Origin: Roseobacter insulae
GTDB taxonomy: Bacteria > Pseudomonadota > Alphaproteobacteria > Rhodobacterales > Rhodobacteraceae
Reading direction: 5' to 3'
Assembly (NCBI RefSeq): GCF_019375555.1
Contig: NZ_JAHXDN010000003.1
Coordinates: 1-64,000, forward strand
DNA length: 64,000 nucleotides
The notes under the pieces were generated by a model, which was given only the letters and a program-made list of their open reading frames with translations, did not search any database and was not told where the DNA came from. Below, one piece after another: positions 55,196-63,431 of this stretch; within the stretch, counting starts at the first letter, position 1, and every line of letters starts with the position of its first letter. The position numbers and the translations under genes were made by a program.

Positions 55196-56007
55196 GGCGG
55201 TTTCTGACGGGCAAGGGCATCTTTGGCGGAACCATCCTGCTGCTGGTCATTGTGACCGCTCTCTTTGGTCCATTGCTGATCCCGGAGACATGGGCCACGC
55301 AGATGGACATGCGCGCGCGGCTCGCCGGGCCCTCAATTACGCATCCGCTTGGCACCGATCAGTTGGGGCGTGATCTGATGTACCGCGTGCTTTTGGGCGC
55401 GCAAACATCAATGATGATCGCGGGAACGGCGGTGTTGATGAGCTTGCTGATCGGGCTGCCCATTGGTGTCGTCTCAGGCTATTTCGGCGGGTGGATCGAC
55501 AATGTGCTGATGCGGCTGGTGGATACGCTGCTGGCTTTCCCGGCGCTGCTGCTTGCCCTGACGATTTCAGCGGTACTGGGGCCAAACCTGACCAATACAA
55601 TCATAGCCATCGGCATCGCCTTTACGCCCTATCTGGCGCGCATCATCCGCGGCGAAGCACTGCGCGTTGCACAAATGCCTTATGTCGAGGCGGCGCGTTC
55701 CGTCGGCACCTCGGATGGGAAGATGATCCTGCGTCATGTGCTGCCCAACATCATGCCCCCGATCATAGTTCAGGCCACGATCAGTCTCGCATTTGCCATT
55801 CTGGCCGAGGCCGGCCTGTCTTTTCTGGGGCTGGGCACGCAGCCCCCGGATGCAAGCTGGGGTTTGATGATCCAGGCCAGCCGCGACTATCTGGACATCG
55901 CCCCATGGACAGCGCTCGTGCCGGGCGCGGCAGTGGCACTCACGGTTTTGGGTCTGAATATGTTTGGTGACGTTTTGCGCGATGTACTGGACCCACGCAT
56001 TGCCTGA
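55192..56007 (+). CDS. Peptide-type ABC transporter permease (DppC/OppC), second set
   Basis: A 271-residue inner-membrane protein with HPLGTDQLGRDLMYRVLLGA (DppC motif) and the loop MPYVEAARSVGTSDGKMILR. It forms the channel with the previous gene product. Confidence 0.92.
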   Translation: MRRFLTGKGIFGGTILLLVIVTALFGPLLIPETWATQMDMRARLAGPSITHPLGTDQLGRDLMYRVLLGAQTSMMIAGTAVLMSLLIGLPIGVVSGYFGGWIDNVLMRLVDTLLAFPALLLALTISAVLGPNLTNTIIAIGIAFTPYLARIIRGEALRVAQMPYVEAARSVGTSDGKMILRHVLPNIMPPIIVQATISLAFAILAEAGLSFLGLGTQPPDASWGLMIQASRDYLDIAPWTALVPGAAVALTVLGLNMFGDVLRDVLDPRIA

Positions 56008-56049
56008 CCGTACCCGAAGTCCTTAACGTCTCACAAAGGAGCCAATGAC

Positions 56050-57216
56050 ATGCCTGTCCGAAACCGATTTGCTGAACTGCATGCCGAAGTAACCGCATGG
56101 CGCCGTGATCTGCACCAGCACCCGGAGCTGCAATATGATCTGCCACGCACTTCCGGCATCGTGGCAGACAAGCTGCGCGCCTTTGGCTGTGACGAGGTTG
56201 TGACCGGGATCGGCAAAACAGGTGTTGTCGGTCTGATCCATGGCAAGCGCACGGTCTCCGGCAAGGTGATCGGATTGCGGGCGGATATGGATGCGCTTCC
56301 GATCTTCGAGGCGACCGGAGCTGAGCATGCCTCGCAATCCCCCGGCAAGATGCATGCCTGTGGGCATGACGGGCATACCGCTATGCTGTTGGGGGCCGCG
56401 CAGTATCTGGCGGAGACGCGGAATTTCGATGGCACGGTGGCGGTGGTTTTCCAGCCCGCAGAAGAGGGAGGTGCTGGTGCCGAGGCCATGGTGCAGGATG
56501 GTCTGATCGACAAGTTCGGCATTTCAGAGATTTACGGGTTACACAACTCTCCGCTTTTGCCTCTGGGTCAATTTGCCATCCGCCCGGGTGCTTTTTACGC
56601 TGCGGTCGACAGCTTCCACATCAACGTGCGCGGCAAAGGGGGGCACGCCGCCCGGCCCAATAACACGGTGGATACAACGCTGGCGGCCTCAGCCATTGTC
56701 ATGGCGTTGCAGTCCGTGGTCTCCCGAAACACGGATCCGCAACAGCCTCTGGTGGTCTCAGTGACCTCTTTCCGAACCGAATCCGAAGCCTTCAACGTGA
56801 TCCCCGAGCATGTAGTGCTGCGCGGCACCGTGCGCAGTTTCGACATGGATGTACGCGCCGCAACACTGGACCGGATTGAGGCTCTGGCAAAACTCACCGC
56901 CGAAAGTTACGGGGCCGCGGCCGCGCTTGGATTTGATGAAGAACCTTACCCGGTGATGGCCAACCACGAGACCGAGACCGCGCATTGTATTTCCGCGGCG
57001 CGCGCGGTGGCCGGGACATGCATCACCGATGCACCGCGTACAACAGGCGGTGAGGATTTCGCCTACATGCTCCGGGCCTGTCCGGGCGCCTACATTCAGC
57101 TGGGGGTCGGCGCAGGGCCGGGCCTGCATCACCCGGAGTATGACTTTAATGACGAGGTGATCCCCACCGGCTGTTCCTATTGGGTCAGCCTCGTTGAGGA
57201 AAGGATGCCCGCATGA
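56050..57216 (+). CDS. M20-family amidohydrolase (hippurate hydrolase/IAA-amino-acid hydrolase type)
   Basis: A 388-residue zinc/manganese hydrolase. HACGHDGHTAMLLGAAQYL gives the Cys/His ligands, QPAEEGGAGAEA the Glu pair, LHNSPLLPLG the next His, and GLHHPEYDFND the last His. It cleaves N-acyl amino acids or similar amides in the cytosol. The ATG at 56050 has AAAGGAG upstream, and the stop overlaps the next gene (ATGA). Confidence 0.92.
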   Translation: MPVRNRFAELHAEVTAWRRDLHQHPELQYDLPRTSGIVADKLRAFGCDEVVTGIGKTGVVGLIHGKRTVSGKVIGLRADMDALPIFEATGAEHASQSPGKMHACGHDGHTAMLLGAAQYLAETRNFDGTVAVVFQPAEEGGAGAEAMVQDGLIDKFGISEIYGLHNSPLLPLGQFAIRPGAFYAAVDSFHINVRGKGGHAARPNNTVDTTLAASAIVMALQSVVSRNTDPQQPLVVSVTSFRTESEAFNVIPEHVVLRGTVRSFDMDVRAATLDRIEALAKLTAESYGAAAALGFDEEPYPVMANHETETAHCISAARAVAGTCITDAPRTTGGEDFAYMLRACPGAYIQLGVGAGPGLHHPEYDFNDEVIPTGCSYWVSLVEERMPA

Positions 57217-58172
57217 TTGTGAATGCCAGCCCAAAGACCTGCCATTGGGGCTTCTTTGACGCGCAGCTGCCGCCGGTGACAACCATCACCAGCGGGCAGG
57301 AAGTCACAATAGATACGGTGTCGGGGGGGCCGCAAGTCTTGCCGGGCGACGGGTATCACGTGCCACCTGAACTGCTTGAAATCCACAAGGCTGGCGTGCC
57401 CTGGGTGCCCGGCCACATCCTGACCGGACCGGTGGCCGTTGAAGGCGCGAGGCCGGGTGATGTGTTGCAAGTGGATATTCTGGATGTGCAGCTGCGGCAG
57501 GACTGGGGGTATAACGTGATCCGCCCGTTGGTTGGCACTCTGCCAGAAGATTTTCCAGATACCCAGGCCACCACGATCCCGCTGGATACTGAGACCAAGG
57601 AGGCGACAATGCCATGGGGGCTGAAACTACCGCTTGCGCCTTTTTTTGGTGTGATGGCTGTGGCTCCACCGGTTGAATGGGGCCGGATTTCGACGATTGA
57701 GCCGCGTGCCCACGGGGGCAATCTTGATAACAAGGAACTCGTTGCGGGCACCACCCTCTACTTGCCGGTCTTTACGGAAGGCGCGCTTTTTTCCTGTGGC
57801 GATGGGCATGGCGCGCAGGGCGATGGCGAGGTATGTGTCACTGCCATCGAAACGGCCCTGCAGGGGCGGTTCCGCCTGACCGTGCGTCGCGACCTCGACG
57901 TGTCTTACCCCGAAGCGGAAACGTCGGAGCATGTGCTTACGATGGGATTTCACGCCGATCTGGACGTGTGTGTCGAAATCGCACTGCGCCGCATGATTGC
58001 GCTGGTGTCGGAGCGAACGGGCATCAGCCGGGAGCACGCCTATATGCTGTGTTCACTAGCGGGGGATCTTCGGATCACCCAGACGGTGAACCGCGAAAAG
58101 GGGGTGCATATGATGATGCCGAAAGAGTTGATACGGTCAGTGTCTGACGTCAGCGCTTATGGGTCCAATTAG
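57213..58172 (+). CDS. Acetamidase/formamidase family protein (FmdA/AmdA)
   Basis: A 319-residue enzyme with TCHWGFFDAQLPPVTTI at the start, VPGHILTGPVAVEGARPGDV, and LFSCGDGHGAQGDGEVC, the acetamidase/formamidase fingerprint. Members release ammonia from formamide, acetamide or other small amides. It is the last gene of the operon, so the pathway may end with a small amide that is used as a nitrogen source. Confidence 0.9.
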   Translation: MIVNASPKTCHWGFFDAQLPPVTTITSGQEVTIDTVSGGPQVLPGDGYHVPPELLEIHKAGVPWVPGHILTGPVAVEGARPGDVLQVDILDVQLRQDWGYNVIRPLVGTLPEDFPDTQATTIPLDTETKEATMPWGLKLPLAPFFGVMAVAPPVEWGRISTIEPRAHGGNLDNKELVAGTTLYLPVFTEGALFSCGDGHGAQGDGEVCVTAIETALQGRFRLTVRRDLDVSYPEAETSEHVLTMGFHADLDVCVEIALRRMIALVSERTGISREHAYMLCSLAGDLRITQTVNREKGVHMMMPKELIRSVSDVSAYGSN

Positions 58173-58359
58173 GGCAATCTGCTAAGCGAGCGTTTGGCTC
58201 ATCTGGTTGATTTAAGTGTATTGCGCGTTGTTTATGATGCAGGCGCCGCGTTGCGAGTATTTTTCGTTTGATGCTTTCGCGCTTTTTTACGGTGGTTTTG
58301 TGCCGCCCGAAATAGACATGGGCGGGTCCGGACGGCGTCTCTTTGAGCCTTGGATCACT
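58173..58359. other. Short non-coding gap after the amide operon
   Basis: No gene is recognised. The base composition is more AT-rich than its surroundings. No clear hairpin with a T-run was seen to end the long operon. Confidence 0.4.
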
Positions 58360-58830
58360 CGGCCGCGAGGTTGTCGGAAGGGAAGGGCGCGCCCGATGCC
58401 GCCAGCCGATGCAGCGCTTCCGGCCGGAGTTGCGGGTAGCGGCGCAACATCGTCCAATCCTTGCGCCCGGTTACGAGGGAGACCTGTTCAATGGCGACAC
58501 CCGCTTTGAAGAGACGGCTTGTGCCCTCGTGCCGCAAATCGCGGAAGTGCAGGTCCTTCACGCTAACCTCGACGCAGGCGCGCCGGAAGGCTGTGCCAAC
58601 AGATCGAGAGTTATAGGGGACTATCCTGCCCTCAAGCGTCCCCAGATGCTTGCCCTGCGCCATGACCAAGGCCCAAGCGTCAAAACCAGTGGAATCAAAC
58701 AGCGGAATGTGCTGGTCGTTTCGGTCTTGTTGCGCGGGTCTTTGCGGTCGCGGATCAGGAGCATCCGGCGGTCGACATCCAGATCGCGCCATGGAGCGGG
58801 GTAGGTGTCTTTTCGGTGCGCGTTCAGCGG
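58360..58830 (-). pseudogene. Tyrosine recombinase (phage-type integrase), C-terminal remnant
   Basis: The minus strand encodes the catalytic end of an integrase: VKDLHFRDLRHEGTSRLFKA holds the Arg-x-x-His box, LVTGRKDWTMLRRYPQLRPE holds the Tyr nucleophile. The preceding strand (DVDRRMLLIRDRKDPRNKT) lies in a different frame from NDQHIPLFDS, so there is a frameshift near 58720. The N-terminal core-binding domain is missing. It lies just upstream of dusA, a known integration target, so it is probably the relic of a mobile element that inserted here. Confidence 0.75.
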
Positions 58831-59041
58831 TGGGCATCGTCGCGGCGAAGGAATGTCGCGCCGGGGGTCGCGGCGTTTTTGTCTGATCTGCGCACGGGCC
58901 AGACACCCAAGAGGAGCTTGGCGTTGTGGCTGTTTTTCGTGTGCGCTATGTGTGTCATGACTCGTCGTGGGAGCAAGCTCGGGCTACTCCCGCGTCATCC
59001 AGCACCGCAGCTTTAGCGGTCAACAGCCTGAAGTACATTGA

Positions 59042-60034
59042 ATGATGCAGATCAACCAGCACGCTAAACTGTCGATCGCGCCGATGATGGACTGGACCGA
59101 CCGCCATTGCCGGTATCTGCATCGTTTGCTCAGCGGGCAAACCCTTCTCTATACGGAGATGGTCACGTCGGCGGCGTTGATCCGCGGGCAATCCGTGCAT
59201 TTGCTTGATCACTCGGCGGCGGAACACCCGGTGGCGCTGCAGTTGGGCGGGTCCGACCCGGCTGAATTGGCGCAGGCGGCGAAACTGGGCGAGGACGCGG
59301 GCTACTGCGAGATCAATCTCAACGTTGGCTGCCCCTCTGACCGCGTGCAATCCGGCTGCTTTGGCGCGGTGCTGATGGAGCGACCGGCGCTGGTTGCAGA
59401 CTGTGTCTCGGCCATGCGGTCGGCTGTTTCCGTGCCGGTAACGGTCAAATGCCGCATCGGCGTTGATGATCAGGACCCCGAAGAGGTTTTGCCGGAGTTT
59501 CTGGCGCGCGTTGTCGGCACGGGATGCGACAGGGTCAGCATTCATGCGCGCAAAGCCTGGTTGCAGGGGCTGAGCCCGAAGGAAAACCGGGATATTCCAC
59601 CTCTGGACTATGATCTGGTGATGCGCATGAAGGGGCTGTTTCCGAATCTGGAGATCACAATCAATGGCGGCATCACGTCTCTTGAACAGGCACGGGCGTT
59701 TCTGGAGGCGGGGCTCGACGGGGTGATGATTGGCCGGGCGGCCTACCATGATCCTGCAGCGATCCTGTGCAGGGCCGATCCGCTGATTTACGGTGTCGGC
59801 GAGGCGACGGTGCCGGAACAGGCGGTGCTGCAGATGCTGCCCTATATCGACGCGCATCTGATGCAGGGCGGCAAGCTGGGGCAGATCACGCGCCATATGC
59901 TAGGGCTCTTTACCGGCCGCCCCGGAGCCCGGGCCTGGCGGCGGGTCCTCTCCGAAGGGGCACATCACCCCGGTGCGGGGCCTGCACTGGTCGAACAGGC
60001 GCTGACGCATGTCGTCCGGCGCGATGCCGCCTGA
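59042..60034 (+). CDS. dusA: tRNA-dihydrouridine(20/20a) synthase DusA
   Basis: A 330-residue FMN-dependent enzyme that reduces uridine 20/20a in tRNA. SIAPMMDWTDRHCRYLHRLL is the DusA-type start. NLNVGCPSDRVQSGCFGAVL holds the catalytic Cys, then TVKCRIGVDD, VSIHARKAWLQGLSPKENR and INGGITSLEQA. The length is normal and the gene looks intact. Integrase debris lies 200 bases upstream; the dusA 5' end is a recognised attachment site for islands and prophages. Confidence 0.95.
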   Translation: MMQINQHAKLSIAPMMDWTDRHCRYLHRLLSGQTLLYTEMVTSAALIRGQSVHLLDHSAAEHPVALQLGGSDPAELAQAAKLGEDAGYCEINLNVGCPSDRVQSGCFGAVLMERPALVADCVSAMRSAVSVPVTVKCRIGVDDQDPEEVLPEFLARVVGTGCDRVSIHARKAWLQGLSPKENRDIPPLDYDLVMRMKGLFPNLEITINGGITSLEQARAFLEAGLDGVMIGRAAYHDPAAILCRADPLIYGVGEATVPEQAVLQMLPYIDAHLMQGGKLGQITRHMLGLFTGRPGARAWRRVLSEGAHHPGAGPALVEQALTHVVRRDAA

Positions 60035-60059
60035 GACTGGCCAAAACAGAGAGTCCCCG

Positions 60060-60884
60060 ATGTCTGACCCCGCTTTACTTCTACAAATGCTTGGCCTTTT
60101 GCTGGTCATCGGTGCGTTTGCCGGCGTGCTGGCGGGCTTGCTGGGTGTCGGGGGCGGTATCGTCCTCGTGCCCGCCTATTTCTATGCTTTTCAAACGCTT
60201 GGATTTGAAAGCTCACAGCTGATGCAGATTTGTGTCGCGACCTCTCTTGCGACAATCATCGCCACCTCGGCCCGATCCGTGCACAGCCACAACAAGAAAG
60301 GTTCGGTGGATTGGTCTGTCCTGCGGGGCTGGGCGCCGGGGATCATGCTGGGGGCCTGTGCCGGCATGCTGGTGGTGGCGCAACTGCGCACCGCAACCCT
60401 GCAGTTCATTTTCGGGGGTTTGGCGATGACCATTGGCCTTTACATGGCCTTCGGGCGCAGTTCGTGGCGGCTGGGATCGGCAATGCCCGGCGGTGTGCTG
60501 CGGGCTGCGCTCTCTCTGACCGTAGGGTTTCTCTCCGTGCTGATGGGCGTTGGCGGCGGCAGTTTTGGAGTGCCGCTGATGAGCCTTTACAACACGGCCA
60601 TTCACCGCGCCGTTGCCACGGCTGCCGGGTTCGGGTTGCTGATTGCGGTGCCCGCCGTTCTGGGCTTTCTGGTCACGCCCGTTGCCGCAGACATACGCCC
60701 GCCCGCGACGATCGGATCGGTCAATGTCATTGCCTTCGCCATCACCATTTCGATGACGCTGGTCACCACGCCGCTGGGCGCGCGGATTGCGCATGCGCTT
60801 GATCCCCGTCCACTGAAACGCGTTTTTGCGGTGTTCCTGTTGCTTGTGGCGGCAAATATGATGCGGAAGGCGGCGGGATGGTAG
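60060..60884 (+). CDS. TauE/SafE (TSUP) family membrane permease
   Basis: A 274-residue inner-membrane protein with about eight hydrophobic segments. The TSUP repeat motifs GVLAGLLGVGGGIVLVPAYF and LSVLMGVGGGSFGVPLMSLY are present in the two halves. Members export or import sulfite, sulfoacetate or other small anions. The end overlaps the next gene by 7 bases. Confidence 0.88.
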   Translation: MSDPALLLQMLGLLLVIGAFAGVLAGLLGVGGGIVLVPAYFYAFQTLGFESSQLMQICVATSLATIIATSARSVHSHNKKGSVDWSVLRGWAPGIMLGACAGMLVVAQLRTATLQFIFGGLAMTIGLYMAFGRSSWRLGSAMPGGVLRAALSLTVGFLSVLMGVGGGSFGVPLMSLYNTAIHRAVATAAGFGLLIAVPAVLGFLVTPVAADIRPPATIGSVNVIAFAITISMTLVTTPLGARIAHALDPRPLKRVFAVFLLLVAANMMRKAAGW

Positions 60885-61666
60885 CGGCCTTCTTTGACAA
60901 GGGGTGGGTGGTGTTTCCGGTTGAACCGGCTGTTGAGAGATGGGCGAAACAGGCTTTGAACAGCGCTAAGGTCGCTGTACAGGCCTCTGAAAATAAACAT
61001 CTACATCAGTGTGGCGGGACCTGGTTCGTTGGTCTGGATGCGCTGCCCAATGACGCGACGGGCCGCGTGGCGGACAGCGGTCCGCTGCGGGGGGCGGCGG
61101 TTGATTTTGCCACCCAGAACTGTGGCGGATGGCCTGCGCTGCACCGGGGGCAGCTTTCGGTGATCTATCCCGGTTATCCGCGTGCCCGCGAGGGAGAGGG
61201 CGATGCAGGCTTCCGGTACCGGCTGAACCGGGATGCCGCCCATGTGGACGGGATTATCGGCCTTGGTACGCCCAAGCGCCGCTTTGTTCGGGAACCGCAT
61301 GCCTTCGTTTTGGGCATTCCGCTGACGCAGGCACATCCCGACGCCGCGCCGCTTGTCGTCTGGGAGGGCAGCCACCGGATCATTCAGACCGCCATGCAAA
61401 AGGTATTCGAGGGGCACGGCACCGACACCCTGTCAGACATCGATGTGACCAGCATCTACCAGGCGGCGCGCCGGGAGGCGTTCAATTCCTGTCGGCGGGT
61501 GCCGGTGCACGGGCCGCCGGGGTCCGCTTATCTGGTGCACCGCCTGGCGCTGCACGGGGTAGCCCCCTGGGCGCCACACGTACCAGCCGACCCCGGCGGG
61601 CGCATGGTGGCCTATTTCCGGCCGGAACTGGCGGGTGGGGTCGCCGCATGGGCGGCGGCACGGTAG
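60878..61666 (+). CDS. Phytanoyl-CoA-dioxygenase-like (2OG-Fe(II)) protein, uncharacterised
   Basis: A 262-residue protein. AAHVDGIIG supplies an H-x-D metal pair, and YLVHRLALHGVAPWAP supplies a distal His, with an Arg in GGRMVAYFRPEL for 2-oxoglutarate. The spacing and ending resemble phytanoyl-CoA dioxygenase-like proteins in Rhodobacterales, but the call rests on short motifs. It overlaps the TSUP gene, so the two are co-expressed. Substrate unknown. Confidence 0.6.
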   Translation: MVAAFFDKGWVVFPVEPAVERWAKQALNSAKVAVQASENKHLHQCGGTWFVGLDALPNDATGRVADSGPLRGAAVDFATQNCGGWPALHRGQLSVIYPGYPRAREGEGDAGFRYRLNRDAAHVDGIIGLGTPKRRFVREPHAFVLGIPLTQAHPDAAPLVVWEGSHRIIQTAMQKVFEGHGTDTLSDIDVTSIYQAARREAFNSCRRVPVHGPPGSAYLVHRLALHGVAPWAPHVPADPGGRMVAYFRPELAGGVAAWAAAR

Positions 61667-61797
61667 CCATGCGCGACAGTTGCACCCGGTGCATTGCCGC
61701 CATGACGCCCCGCCCAAGGCTTTGCGCATCAGCCCCCTTGGCAAGCCGGTCGCCAGCACTTATACGCGCAGCCTGATCCCTCATCGGAGCCCGTAAA

Positions 61798-62583
61798 ATG
61801 GTCGGCAGCGCAAACCTCAACATCATGATCAAGGCTGCCCGCCGTGCCGGGCGTGCTCTCGTCAAGGATTTCCGCGAGGTGGAGAACCTTCAGGTGTCGA
61901 TGAAAGGCGCGGGCGATTTTGTCAGCCGCGCCGACATCAACGCGGAGAAGATCATCAAGGAAGACCTTATGACCGCGCGGCCGACCTATGGCTGGCTGGG
62001 CGAAGAAGGTGGCGGTGAGGAAGGGCAGGACCCGACGCGGCGCTGGATCGTGGACCCGCTGGATGGCACCACCAACTTTCTGCATGGTCTGCCGCATTGG
62101 GCGGTATCCATCGCGCTGGAGCATAAGGGACAGATCGTGGCAGGCGTGATCTTTGACCCGGCCAAGGACGAGATGTTCTTTGCTGAAAAGGGCGCCGGCG
62201 CGTGGATGAACGAAAGTCGGCTGCGGGTTTCCGGGCGCAGCAAAATGATTGAAAGCCTGTTTTCGACCGGGCTGCCATTCGGGGGCCGGCCCGATCTGCC
62301 CGACACGCTCAAGGAGATTGCCCGCGTGGCACCGGTATGTTCCGGCGTTCGTCGCTGGGGGGCCGCGGCGCTGGACATCGCATACGTGGCCGCAGGCCGG
62401 TACGACGGCTTTTGGGAACGGCGCCTCAACGCATGGGATCTGGCGGCAGGGTTGATCATCGTCCGGGAGGCAGGCGGCCTGGCCGAGGCAATCGATACCG
62501 CGGGCGATATCATCGCTGATGGCACGATCATCTGCGCAAATGAGGCGCTTTTCTCGCCCCTTGCGAAACTGGTGCGCAGCTAG
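61798..62583 (+). CDS. suhB: Inositol-monophosphatase family protein (SuhB-like)
   Basis: A 261-residue magnesium phosphatase. GWLGEEGGG (Glu), WIVDPLDGTTNFLHG (Asp-x-Asp-Gly) and NAWDLAAGLIIVREAGG are the three metal/phosphate motifs of the family. It hydrolyses inositol-1-phosphate or related phosphates; SuhB also joins rRNA antitermination in some bacteria. The start follows a 131-base gap in which I see no gene. It converges on the rhomboid gene. Confidence 0.9.
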   Translation: MVGSANLNIMIKAARRAGRALVKDFREVENLQVSMKGAGDFVSRADINAEKIIKEDLMTARPTYGWLGEEGGGEEGQDPTRRWIVDPLDGTTNFLHGLPHWAVSIALEHKGQIVAGVIFDPAKDEMFFAEKGAGAWMNESRLRVSGRSKMIESLFSTGLPFGGRPDLPDTLKEIARVAPVCSGVRRWGAAALDIAYVAAGRYDGFWERRLNAWDLAAGLIIVREAGGLAEAIDTAGDIIADGTIICANEALFSPLAKLVRS

Positions 62584-62599
62584 AGCGGCCCTCGGCCCA

Positions 62600-63361
62600 T
62601 TACGTCCAGGGGCCGCGCTTGCGCCGCGAGACCTTGGGAATGCGGCTCGTGGTAACGGTATAAAGCACTTCGGGATGGGGCGGATGCCCTTTGGTGCGGC
62701 GCCAGTATCCCGGCCCGCCGCGTTTCAGCCAGACAGGGGTCGCCAGCGCCAGACCGGCGAGAAATCCGCCTGCATGGGCCCAGTAGGCAATGCCGCCGGT
62801 ATCCGGGTCGGAGGCGACGCCGCCGGCAAACTGCATCGCAAACCAGACAGCCAGAATGATCCAGGCCGGAATCGGGAAGATGCGGAAAAAGACGATGAAG
62901 ATGATCAGGATATCGACCTTGGCTTTCGGGTAGAACAGCAAATACGCCCCCATGACACCGGCAATTGCCCCGGAGGCACCGACGGTCGGAACATTTGAAA
63001 CCGGGGCCGAGACATATTGCGCAAGGCCCGCGATAACGCCCGTGGCGACATAGAACAGCAGGTATCCCAGATGCCCCATTTCATCTTCCACGTTGTCGCC
63101 GAAGATGAACAGAAACAGCATGTTCCCGGCAAGGTGCATCCAGCCACCGTGCAGGAACATCGACGACACCAGCGTATATGTTCCCTGACCGTGGTCGAGA
63201 CGCGCGGGGATCAGCGCCCAGTCCATCCAGAAGGCATTGATCTGGCGTGCATCTTCCATAATGCCGAAGTAGCTGAGGAAGATGCCGATGTTGGCCGCCA
63301 TCAGGATGTAGGTGACATATGGGGTGCCCCCCGAGGGGTTGTGGTCGCGTATTGGAAACAT
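62600..63361 (-). CDS. Rhomboid-family intramembrane serine protease
   Basis: A 253-residue polytopic protein. Membrane segments include TYILMAANIGIFLSYFG and the HGGWMHLAGNMLFLFIFGDN helix. The catalytic Ser is in VGASGAIAGVMGAYLLFYP and the catalytic His in YWAHAGGFLAG. The cytoplasmic tail is basic. It cleaves membrane-anchored substrates within the bilayer. The ATG at 63361 is internal to a longer frame whose upstream part overlaps the PutA gene and looks non-coding. Confidence 0.92.
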   Translation of the reverse strand: MFPIRDHNPSGGTPYVTYILMAANIGIFLSYFGIMEDARQINAFWMDWALIPARLDHGQGTYTLVSSMFLHGGWMHLAGNMLFLFIFGDNVEDEMGHLGYLLFYVATGVIAGLAQYVSAPVSNVPTVGASGAIAGVMGAYLLFYPKAKVDILIIFIVFFRIFPIPAWIILAVWFAMQFAGGVASDPDTGGIAYWAHAGGFLAGLALATPVWLKRGGPGYWRRTKGHPPHPEVLYTVTTSRIPKVSRRKRGPWT

Positions 63362-63400
63362 GGCGTTACGCTGAGCGATCGGGCGGGTGGCGTCAAGGCA

Positions 63401-63423
63401 CCCCGGCACCACAGGCGCCGGGG
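63401..63423 (-). terminator. Possible hairpin at the end of putA
   Basis: CCCCGGC (63401-63407) pairs with GCCGGGG (63417-63423) around a 9-base loop, just beyond the putA stop and before the rhomboid start. There is no T-run, so termination is uncertain. Confidence 0.35.
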
Positions 63424-63431
63424 GCAGGCGG

